From assembly GCA_026261815.1 (NCBI GenBank), contig JAMPIT010000894.1:56038147-56102146 (forward strand): a DNA stretch of 64,000 bases, in the 5' to 3' direction. The stretch is from Monarcha castaneiventris obscurior. Taxonomy: Eukaryota > Chordata > Aves > Passeriformes > Monarchidae. Numbering within the stretch: position 1 is the first letter of the stretch; each line of letters starts with the position of its first letter. Both the position numbers and the translations under genes were made by a program. The notes beneath the pieces are model-generated. The model was not told where the DNA came from. It was given only the letters and a program-made list of their open reading frames with translations, and did no database searches. Below, piece by piece: positions 21,668 to 31,955 of this stretch.

Positions 21668-24601
21668 TTAGTCCCACTCGTCCTCACTGAACATGGCTGG
21701 ATTTTTATCAGCCATAACCGAATAACCAGAGGACTCCAACTGGTTGTCTGCAAATTCTGGAAAATTTCCAGAACCAGTGTCTTCTGAGATACAACTATTC
21801 AAGAGAGTCAAGCCAGAGGACCTGGTTACAGGACAGGGGGACTGGGCTGGCAGTGTGCTGAGGACGACACTGCTTCTGTTGGGGGCTGAAGTAGTCAAGC
21901 TGTCAGTGAGCTGAAAAGCCAACACTGTGCTGTGCCTTACATTTTGGTCATTTTCAGCATCACTTGTTTGGGATTCTAGAGAGCTAGGGACAGCACCTGC
22001 AGCACTAACAGAAGGCATAGGTAAATGGAGAGGTGCTTTATCTTGTATATTGATAGGAACATCTCCCACAGAGAAGAAATCAGCAATGTTTTCAGCCATG
22101 CTTCCATGCTTTTTTTGCAGGGGGTCAGGCATTGTCAGTGCAGTAGCAAGGGATGAATACTGAACAGGAGATGTGTTCAGCACAAATGCATCTACATCAA
22201 GTTCTGAAAAGTTATTCTTTTCAGCAAAGGGTAAATTTGAAGTGTTTTGACTATAGGATGCATATGTATAGTTTGCTGAAGGGTGGGGAAGAGTGGCTTC
22301 TTATTTGTATGAATTTGTTTTGCAGATTTGACACTACTGAGGAAGGTGCATGGTACTCATCTTCCAGTGGAAAAGTACTTGGAGCAATTTCCCTGATTTC
22401 CATTTGGACTGAAGTTTTTACTGAAGGAATACTAATGCCAGCTGCAGACAGCAATGCTTTATTGGTCCACGTAGAAGCTGAAGTTACGACTTCAGGAGGG
22501 CTGACAGGATCTAAATTGCTTTCAGAGCCTGCATTCAAAATCCTGGAAGAGCCAGAACTGTGGCTGTCCATCACTGTTGTCATGGAAACAAGTGATGGCA
22601 GCATACCCCACGTTGGAGGCATGACAGAGGCGAGTGGCTTTTTATCAACTGAATGCAAAGTCTGACCAGAGGTTTAAAGTTCTTGGAGATTAATATTCTG
22701 CATGTGGGGTCACAAGAGTGGGTACTCTTATCTTTCTGTCTTCATTTACAGTTACATCTGAACTTTCTGCTTCTCCAGGTGGAAGATGTGCAGTCACAAA
22801 AACAGAAGTGGCAGAAGTATTTGTGGTAGCAGGTTCAGGTTTTGAAAGGCCTATAGAGGAAGAAATTAGTGGCACTGGAGCTAGATCAGGAGTAGTCATG
22901 GCCATCTCCAAAACAGGGCCTAGTATCCTTGATCCTATGGTGAGTGTACAGGTTTGGATATCTGGAGGAACTTTGGAAAGCTGAGCTCCATAATGCAGAA
23001 CGTTATTAGCGTTAAAGTTCACGGACATCTTTGCTGTCACTCCTCTTGTGAAAAGCTGTTGAGCTGTCCTTGCCACAGGAAAGCCATCAGGATTTGGGAG
23101 AGCAGGGCAGAAGCAGCTGGAGCCTCATGCTGTTTGCCTGGTAAGTTCCATCAGTCAGGTCTTCTGCAAAATTCCGATTCAGAGGCACCAGCGAGCGCTG
23201 TGAGGCAGCAGTGGCCGGGATTTGCAGCCTATCCTGCTTGGCTGCTGCTGCCCTGGGACTGTCTGTGCGTGCTGCCCCAGTAAACACCTCATTTGTCTCA
23301 GTTAGCAAGGGAGACCTTGGGCTTGTTGGAGAGGAGTGTGTTGCATTTCTAAAGAGAAAAATCTGTTTTGCTTCTAAATTCTCATACTGGCAGCACTGCA
23401 CTGCGAGCGTGTTTTGCATCTGGAATAAGTGGTATTGGCAATGAAAGGGAGGACATGCTCTGTGCTGAGCTGGAGACCTCGGGCGGGCTCTTGGAGACTG
23501 ATGACATGCAAGGTGCAGGGTTAGAGCTTGTAGTGCAATTAGTCAGTGCTGTGGGACTGAGGATGACGCACTGGTGGTATTAGATATGGAGTACCCACAG
23601 CATGGAAGACAGATGTAGGAACCTCTGCTTTATCCTGAAAAACTGATGATGACAGAAGAGTGATACCCCTAATTCTGCCAGTCAGTGCTGCCCTAAATGG
23701 CTCCAGTAGAAGAGACATTATACATTGTCTCATTAGGGAACCATGACAAATTTTGGAGGTTACTGTCAGGGGAGACTGATGCATTTTTGACCCAGGAATA
23801 TCAGAGTATACATATGAAAAAGAGGTAATTTCTGAGGGAAACCTTTTCCCACTAATTCTGTGAAATGCACTGTTGTCGATCCAATGAAAAGCATGGCCCC
23901 CATAAACAAGCTGGGACCCCTTCTGTGATTCACCACACTGGAATGCACCATGCTTAGAGGACTATTCCTGCTTTCACTAACCTGTCAGCTGGCTGAATCT
24001 GTGCTGGAGAAACCATCAGGATGTGCAGGCAAAGGCACTTGGATGGGCAGTACAGCTGGTTTAGAAAAGTTAATGGCATGAGGTGACTGAATTACCAATG
24101 AGGAGAATGATGGTGATGGAACAGCAGCAAGCATGTCTGATCCTGATGTGCTTTCTCTGGAAATGGAGGGTGTTTTTAATGGCACTGGCTGGGATGGCAC
24201 AGCCGTACTCGAATGTGTCACTGGAGGTGTAGTGGACAATGTGGCAAACATACCAAGCTGAGGCAAACCTGTTAGAGCAGCTGTGTCATCTGCATCTTGA
24301 GATATCGACCTCAGAGGTGACTCAGCCGAAACCTCAGCGGGTTCCTGGGGTGCACTGCTCCCACTGCCTTGATAAAGGGAGGGCGACAGGTGCATTTGAT
24401 CCAAAGTCCTGGTACGTGCGCCAGTCAGCGTTGTTTTTATCATCTGAAGCAAGTCTGCATTCTCCAAAGTCTGTCCCAGAGAAATATCAGCTACTGAGGG
24501 AGTCTTCGTTTCTGTGGAAGGCCGTGTTGGTGATAGTATAGATCTCCAATTAGGAAAAGATCCTGTAGAAGGAGCATCATTGATATGCTGTTGCCTGACA
24601 C
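21668..24601 (-). pseudogene. KIAA1549/KIAA1549L: Decayed 5' part of the large mucin-like ectodomain exon
   Basis: The exon begins after the acceptor ttattttacag at 24602 and opens in frame for about 205 codons of Ser/Thr/Pro-rich sequence (for example APQEPAEVSAESPLRSIS) until a TGA at 23985-23987. Beyond it, mucin-like coding signal continues but hops frames. One frame runs through about 23920-23755 (SGKRFPSEITSFSYVYSDIP). Short pieces in other frames follow (NLSWFPNETMYNVSS; SNPAPCMSSVSKSPPEVSSS). A further frame covers about 23420-23090, another 23100-22690 (ends at TAA 22690-22692), another 22676-22300, and another 22300-21668 (ends at TAA 21668-21670). That makes at least six shifts and three stops that appear to be in frame. 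Total exon length 3733 is not a multiple of three, although its 1-1 phases require one. Either true degeneration of the ectodomain in this species or many assembly indels would explain it. Confidence 0.7.
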
Positions 24602-27600
24602 CTGTAAAATAATAAGTAAAATGAGTATATTCTTCCCTGAAAGGAAGAGGAGTTGTTGTCTTGTTGCTACAAATCACAACACAAAATGCATTATGTTTAG
24701 TAAAATAAGTGAATTTTTTGTTGTTGTTTTCAAAGTGCATAAAAATTCAGAGAAAGTTTATCAAAAAAAACTAAAACATGAAACCCAGTGAAAGGTTCAA
24801 CACAACAGATTTTAATCCACTCAACTCATTTCATCTGACAGAAGAATAAGGAAAGCTGCCTAGGCCACACTATTCCAAAATCCTACTTTTACCAGGGATG
24901 TCTCAACATACTAAAAGACATTCTTAAGCTTAGGACAATTGCTGAGGTTATCATGAGTCACCCTGTGTCAAAACATTATGTGAGAAGATGGGTTTAGAAG
25001 CAGTGTAGAAAGGGTATATATTCTGACAAGCCAGCTTCACTGACTTGGCATGCAGTCTGACATGGGAATAGAGTCAGCACTGGCTGCGTTCCTGTAGGAT
25101 GCATCTGGAGGTGCTCATCCTGCCAGTTCTAATAACGCGCGCAATTATAGGCACAAAGGGAAGAAAATAAAACAGGGATGAACAAGAGGAGAGGGGGGCA
25201 AGATCCAAAACAAATTAGGACATTAAACTCTCTTTTTGACATGTGCAGATGCACAACACATCATTTCAAACACCAGTTTCCTCTGCATTCAACATCATAA
25301 TGTTCCTAGGCTTTGTTTCCTTGAAATGATTACAGTTATTCTAAAATCACAGCATTGGAACTCTCACATTTGTACTAATTTGAAGATTAAGATTCACTCA
25401 AGAGTAAAATTTAAGGTGGTGGGTTTTTTTTTTCCTTCCCCCATGTCAAGAGAATAGATCAAAACTCAGCCCCGGCACTTGGTACCATGCCAAGCTATGT
25501 CCCCTTGCATAGCTAAGCGGAGGAAAAACATGGAGCTAAATCCTGCCCTCCAGCTGCAGCACATCTGGATCAGACACAGGGGATGCCATCCTCCTCCATA
25601 ACCCTGTGAATAACTCAGCAAAATGGTGTGGAAGGGCAAGCAGAGCAGATCTTGAGGCACATATAATGGGCTGGACATTGGCTCCAGCCACCCATGAGCC
25701 CAAGGGTCAGCAGAGCCAACTGGGAGCAGCTGACACGGACAGGAGCCAGCAGCGGGAGGCCCTACAGCACAAGGGAGGAAAATGGGTCACGTTGCACCTA
25801 TGCAAAGCTATGTTTCTTTCTTTCTACAATTTTCTTTGCTCCTCAGTTTCTACAGTACCCATCATCCATATGCACAGGCCAAAGGAGATGATTAGACCAG
25901 CTCCTTTGGGCTCCCATGTGCATTCAACAGGAACGTGCTGGAATTATGCTGGACAAGGCATTTTCTCTCTCTAACAAAAATAAAAAATACAGACACACAA
26001 AAAAAACCCTCAAGAAAACCAAAAAAGAAAACCCAAACCAATGAGAGATCTTCCATTTTATCCCTGTATTTAAAATCTTTTTTAAGCTGTGGTAAAAAAT
26101 GGCCATTATTATCTCTTTCACTGAAATGCAAGAATAAATACAGTCCCCAGAAGCAATTTGGTTCAGGGAAGCAGCTCCAGGATGGGCAACAGAACAGAGC
26201 TCTGCCCTTCAAGCAACCAAAGCAGTCCCCAGACCTTTCACCTGACACAGGCTAGCTTGCACACTAGCAATCTGGAGAAAAGCGAAGGGAGGCAGACACA
26301 GGGCTACCTATGGCAATGAGAGAGAAGCAGGTGAGGGGGAAGCCCAACCCACTTTTATGGAGCTGCTGCAGAAGGTCAGCAGGCTGAACAGGAGGCTGTA
26401 GAGTCCACCAGGGAACTTGACTCAACAGGAGAGGCTTGCAGCACAGAAGAGACACTTTTGTATTTGGGCCATGGCTGCAGAGGTGTCATTGGGGGACTGG
26501 AGACTGGTGTGGCCTGGTTTCTGATATTCTACCTGCTCCACCCTATGCTGGAAGGCACATTGTGCCCTAGACTGTGTTTTGGTGTCTTTTCCTTTCTTGA
26601 GAGTCTGGCAGCCTTTTAATAGAAGGTAGGAAAGAAGACAACATGAATTTTGCTCAACCAGAATGGATCCAAACGTGCTTGAAATAAAGAACTAGCTGAT
26701 GTGCTTTGTAAAATCAAGATTTAGGCAACCTGCAGCTTAAATATCTCTGCTGGTGAAGTCATCATTACCCGACCTATTACACCTCTAACTGTCTTGTTTC
26801 ACCTCAGAACTGAAAAGTGACTGCAAAGCCTTTGTGTGGGATTTCTTCCAGCACTTAGTCCTAGAACTAGTCTAGCACAAGTCCTAAAGGAGAATTGAGC
26901 AAGCTAATGTTTTCTTGTTTTCTAAAATAGCAAAACTTGCCAGCATCAATCCTCTCACAGACAGCACCATTCTTCATACATTTCTTCACACGTTGGTTTA
27001 ATGAGAATGATTATGAGCAGAGAGACAACATAAACCTGGAAAAAGCATTGATGTTACCACATATTAACAAGAAGGGAAGGAAAGTTCAAATATTGCAAAG
27101 AAGATAAAACACTGAATAAAACTATCCTCTAACCACTGCTTAATTCCAGTCCTTCAGTTCCTGTTCCTTCCATTCCTACCAACTGCGAATTTCTCTGTTT
27201 ATGCCCATTGATGAAGTAATGCTCCGGAGTTACTGAAGCTTTAAGAAAATTATATAAAATTCTGCAACCTATGTATGATGTTGGCATTCCACTGCAGCAG
27301 GTTTTTCTTTTATTCTATGCCTATGGAAATATATTGACTATTTTTCAGTATCTGTTTCAAACTGCTGTAAATTCAACTCCCTGGTAGTAACCAGACAGAC
27401 ACAACACATGGAGTTTAAACTGAAGGATATACTCTTTGCTTGGGAATTGTTAGGATGGTATCAATCACTACAGCTCCCTATCAAAAACTGTGCAAACCAA
27501 GAGCATATAATGCAAGAAAGGGCAGGAAAGAAAGCATTTCACATCTACATCTATCAACAGCTGAACACACTTGATGAAGGAGGAGACAACCAATTCAAAT

Positions 27601-27955
27601 CAACAGGAAAGCCACAATGAGAACTCCCCACAGCGTGCACAGGGCACTGAGCCACTGCTTGCACACACCAGGAGCTGCTCCTCCTGCCTCTAGATTACCT
27701 GTTATTCTTTCATGCCTCAGCCTATTGACAAACCCCCACCTCCAACAATCCTAAAATCCATTTAGCAGTAACCTCATTACAAAAGCCATCGCTGATGAGG
27801 GACCTTTCCACCAGCAACAATGAGAAACATTTCCAATATACCACAGCACAAGTTAAAAATTGGTCCAGTTTGGAGAGATCCACAGGTTTTTACACTTCTG
27901 AGCACTTTTGTGCACACCTAAAGGAGTGATAAGGGCCCTCACCTCTCTCCCTTAG
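24602..27955. other. Intron or 5' flank upstream of the large exon
   Basis: No upstream coding exon with a signal peptide and a phase-1 donor was recognised. The sequence is mostly AT-rich with scattered short open frames that lack support. Confidence 0.6.
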
Positions 27956-27959
27956 TAAA

Positions 27960-28150
27960 GGGAGGGTCCCCATGAGGAAGGTGTAGGCTGCCATGAGGGC
28001 ACACCTCACCTTCTCTTCTCCAAGCTGAACAAGCCAAGTACCCTCAGTCACTTCTTTCACATCTTGCCCTCAAGGTCTTTCATCTCCTTCATCACTCTGC
28101 CCTGGACACACTCCAATAATATCCTTCTGCCACTTCTAAGCCAATACAAA
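27960..28150 (-). mobile_element. Old CR1 LINE fragment, minus orientation
   Basis: The plus strand reads ccttctcttctccaagctga and, further on, gccctggacacactccaa. These are the antisense phrases of the CR1 3' region, heavily diverged. The fragment is short and 5'-truncated, with edges only approximate. Confidence 0.6.
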
Positions 28151-28649
28151 GTATCAGCTCAAAGGCATCTTCAACAACAGAAGATTTTTGCTGTCCTGAC
28201 TTTGGTTGCATTACTTACAGATCACCTGGATTAATAACATTTAAAAGTGAAGCTGATACAGAGGACATTCAGAAATTTTATTGCATGACTGACAAAGACA
28301 CCTTCCCCATTATATGTCAAGTATGTATCTTTTCATAACCTTCAGCATATTGAAGACAGAATTTCAATTTTCCAATCAAGTTGCTTTAATTATTCATTTT
28401 TGACACAAAAAAAAGACCAAAAAAACCCCCAACTGTTATTAAGTACTGTAAAGGCTAAATTTTAGGAATACAATAATACCTATATAAGAGCAGTTGTAGC
28501 CACATAAAGCACAGCAGAAATCCAAACTTATTATATTACGTAAGCAATCTGGATTTTATACAGGTCTAAATCAACCAGCCCTAAGGGAAAGTAACTCCAA
28601 AGATACCATATAAAAAAGATAGTGAGAAATACAATTACTTGCAAACATA

Positions 28650-29769
28650 CACTTCAGCAAAGCCTTTGGTAACGTGTCCCAAGCATTCTCCCGGAAAAGC
28701 TAGCAGCCCATGGCTTGGACGTGTGCACTCTTTGCTGGTTAAGGTGGTTGGATGGCTGGGCCCAGAGAGTGGTGGGGATGATGCCACATCCAGCTGGGGA
28801 CAGTCATTAGGGATCAGTGTGAAGGCCAACCCTGTTTAATATCTTTATTGATGATCTGGCTGAGGGGATCCAGGGTATCCTCAAGAAGTTCACAGGCAGC
28901 ACTACGTTGGGCTGGAGTGTTGAACTGCTGGAGGGTAGGAGGACACTGCAGAGAGATCTGGACAGGCTGGAGGGATGAGATAAGGCCAACAGGATGAGGT
29001 TCAAAAGGTGGAGTGCTGGGTCCTGCACTTGGGCCACAACAACCCCATGCAGTGCTACAGGCTGGGGGAGGAGCAGCTGGAAAGCAGCCCAGGAAAAAGG
29101 ACCTGGGGGTGCTGACTGACAGCAGCTGAACATGAGCCAACAGTGAGTCCAGGTGGCCAAGAAGGCCAAGGGAACCTGGCCTGGGTCAGCAATGGTGTGG
29201 CCAGCAGGGGCAGGGCAGAGATTGTCCCTCTGTGCTCAGCACTGGTGAGGCCACACCTCGAGTCCTGTGTCCAGTTCTGGGCCCCTCAGTTCAGGAAGGA
29301 CATTGAGGGGCTGGAGCGAGTCCAGAGAAGGGCAGCAGAGCTGGGAAAGGGTCTGGAGCACAAGTCCCATGCGGATCAGCTGAGGGACCAGGGGTGTTTA
29401 GCCTGGAGAAGAGGGGGCTCAGGGGAGACCTTACCACTCTCCACAACTCCCTGAAAGGAGCGTGCAGCCAGGTGGGGATTGGCCTCTTCTCCCAGGCAGC
29501 CAACAACAGGATGAGAGGACATGGCCTCAAGCTGTGCCAGGGGAGGGTTCAGGTTGGACATCAAGCGGAATTTCTTCACAGAAAGGGTTGTCAAGCATTG
29601 GAAGGGGCTGTCCAGGGAGGTGGCAGAGTCACCATCCCTGGAAGTGTTCAAGAAACGACTCGACGTGGCACTTAGTGCTGTGGTTTAGTTGGCATGGTGA
29701 TGTTTGGCCAAAGGCTGGACTCGATGACCTTGGAGGCCTTTTCCAACCTTAATGATTCTAGGATTCTAG
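28650..29769 (+). mobile_element. CR1 LINE, 5'-truncated, plus orientation
   Basis: The element starts within the end of the CR1 reverse-transcriptase frame (nucleotide phrases agcccatggcttggacg and aatatctttattgatgatct). It proceeds through the conserved 3' region (cacctcgagtcctgtgtcca; gaatttcttcacagaaaggg) and finishes with the tail ccttaatgattctaggattc, the ATTCTRTG-type 3' end of avian CR1. Its frame is broken by stops and indels, so it is a dead copy. The many overlapping ORFs here are fragments and shadows of it. It is moderately diverged, hence not a recent insertion. Confidence 0.93.
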
Positions 29770-31479
29770 AAAAACAACAACCTGCTTACAAGTATTGCTG
29801 AGAGACCTTTTGCCACTTTACCCCACTCTATCCAGTACTAGATAGGGCTATCCTAGGGCTGCATCTCCTCTTTAAAACAATGCCACAAACATAGCAAAAT
29901 ATGCATTTTTTTCCTTCTCAAAATCATGATGATTCCCGCTTATTATTGTTTTACCACAAGAGATTGAGTCCCCAAAGGTCAGATATGACTGGTAGGGGAT
30001 ACAATAAGAAAATTAACAGAAAAAGAATTTCTGTTACACCAGTGAGAAAATGCACACCCTAATCACAGGGTTATGCAATTTACTTCCATTGAAGAGCATT
30101 AAGCCTACACTGTATGATGATAGCACCACTTTAGGGTTTTCCTAATACTATCATTCTTTTTCATTATTCATTAAGAGTTTACAGTTGGAGAAATGGCACA
30201 AAAATACAGATTTTGTGAGTCAAAGGATGTGAAACACACTACAAGTGAAAATACAAATACTCAGCAAAGCATTTATAAAAATAGCTATGTAGCATATCAA
30301 AATTTTGCTCACTGTGCAGAATGGGAAAAATTATGCCTTCATCATACGTTATCCCAATCATACATTGATGAGTTCACTACATCACAACCTATGTACCCCA
30401 TACATCTCACTTTTGGCATCATTCCACAGGCATCTGCAGCTTAATTACACACCTTTTGCAAAACAATTAACCTCTAAGTGTTTTCTAGCCCTGACAAGAA
30501 GCCAGCCTACAGAGACCTGTCCTGAGTCCTGCTTCACACACCCCGAGCGATGCCTGGTTTTATGGTCAGCGTGCTTTGTGTTCACCCCCAGAGGAACCTG
30601 CCTGGAGGGATCACCAGGCTCAGCAAGGCTCTGGAAGGGAGAACACAAGTGCTGCCAAGCCCACAGCTACTACAGCAGGGATGGATGGTGGAAAGCCAGA
30701 GAAAACTGCAAGAGTGAAGGTAAAGAAAGCAGAAAACTAAATCCTGTTCTTCACAGATACATCATTAATATCCATTTTTCAGGCAGATTCTAGGAAAAAT
30801 TAAGTGGTTCAACAGACAGCTTCTCACATTTGTTTCAGCCGTAACTTTTCCAGATTAGATCTTGACCTTCCAAACCCAAAATTCTGTCCTGACAGATTTA
30901 AACTCAGATTATTTTACCAGCACCTGAGGTTGCTTAAATCCTGACCTCTATTTACCTGTCAATGTCTACAAGAGCCAGTAATAAAAAAGCACCATTACCA
31001 TCCAAGAAAATCTCTTTTACCAATGATCTTCAAAAATTATGGCTGAAAACTATTACTATTTTTGACAACCAGGAAGAATATCTTGTCCTGATACCGTCAG
31101 AATTGTGTTGAAATGAAACAGTTTTACAGTGAGGGAAAATCTGTATGAGATATCACATCACACTAGGTCTCCTTCTCAACAAACAAAAGTTTGGCCTTTA
31201 TAACAAGTAACAGAAAAACATTTGGACACAATGTTTGGTCATTTCAAATGCACTGCCATGTGTTTTCTCACATGAAAATCAAAGCAGCAATCTTTTCTGT
31301 TTGGAATGCCTGTGAACTTTCCTTGCCCTCACCAAGTTAATTCCCTTTGGGTCCCGACGCTCCAGCAGCAGAGTTTTGCATGGGGGATAACCTTTTGGCT
31401 ACCCATTAAAATGCAGGGCTGCGGTGAACACGCACTCCTGTCCTGCTGCTGGCATGGCCTGCCCTCCCTGCCTGCCCAG
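29770..31479. other. Non-coding sequence between CR1 and CpG island
   Basis: AT-rich; no exon or repeat recognised. The 162-codon plus-strand open stretch near 30.3-30.8 kb has no recognisable similarity. Confidence 0.6.
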
Positions 31480-31955
31480 CCCAAATGTCAGCTGCGCGGG
31501 ACTCGGCAGAGCGGAGCCGGGGCTGCAGAGGCTTCGCGCTGCCGCCAGCCCTGCCCCGGGAAGCCACGGGCTGCTGTGACTTGTGCCCAGCGCCAGCCTC
31601 GCCTGGGGCTCCAGCGTCTCCTCTGCTGGAGCCTTTAATCGGGGCCGGCAGCGGCGAGGGAGGTGCGGAGCAGCGCAAGAGACAATGGACCAGCCGGGGC
31701 GAGAAAACCTCGCTCTGGTGGCGGGGGAACGATCTGCCAGCGGCGGTTCCAGCTGCAGCATCTGCATGCTGGATTCAGAGAGCAGATGCTCGGCTGGATC
31801 ATTAGGAAGCGCAGGGAAGAGCGCGGCAGAGGAGGATCCATGGCCACGCCGTGCCGCGGGATAATTGCACATAATCACACAGCAACCAGAGCCTGCTCCG
31901 GGGGCTCTCGCCCTTGAGCCTGCTGAACGTCCCCGCTACCATCTCTGCTTGAGTC
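31480..31955. promoter_or_regulatory. CpG island, putative promoter
   Basis: The core at 31480-31870 has about 35 CpGs in under 400 bp and is strongly GC-rich inside an AT-rich surrounding. Such islands usually mark vertebrate promoters. It lies about 6.9 kb upstream of the large ectodomain exon, so it may start a transcript of the minus-strand gene. A modest minus-strand donor (AACTTG|GTGAGG, near 31333) follows it. No signal-peptide exon was identified in any frame, so it might instead drive a divergent non-coding RNA, or lie inside intron 1. Direction is unresolved. Confidence 0.5.

Larger units (their letters stand above)
4868..24601 (-). other. KIAA1549/KIAA1549L: Gene segment: KIAA1549/KIAA1549L-family type I membrane protein, central exons
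   Basis: Nine exons on the minus strand have GT-AG borders and compatible phases. From 19545 to 4868 they join into a single frame of about 393 codons. The joined protein has a glycosylated extracellular region, one membrane helix (LWIIAAVLAPIAVVTV followed by an Ile run) and a basic stop-transfer (RKNKN) before DFKPDTMMNLPQRAK. I recognise this ending as that of the KIAA1549 family (the UPF0606/DUF3827 family). Family members are large single-pass proteins with a long Ser/Thr-rich ectodomain; human KIAA1549 is known mainly as a BRAF fusion partner and its biochemical role is poorly defined. The remaining tail exons lie left of position 1 and exon 1 is not located. Family assignment is strong; choice of paralogue is open. 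Confidence 0.88.

Noticed and set aside
23985..24740. Whole 251-codon ORF as one coding unit starting at 24740
   Set aside because: The first 46 or so residues are low-complexity intron; the acceptor at 24602 and the change to Ser/Thr-rich sequence place the exon start at 24601.
28807..29752. Many 80-120 codon ORFs on both strands
   Set aside because: All lie within the dead CR1 element and are fragments or shadows of it.
31399..31917. Overlapping ORFs on both strands at the CpG island
   Set aside because: High GC reduces stop codons in every frame. None shows a signal peptide followed by a phase-1 donor, so none was called as exon 1.
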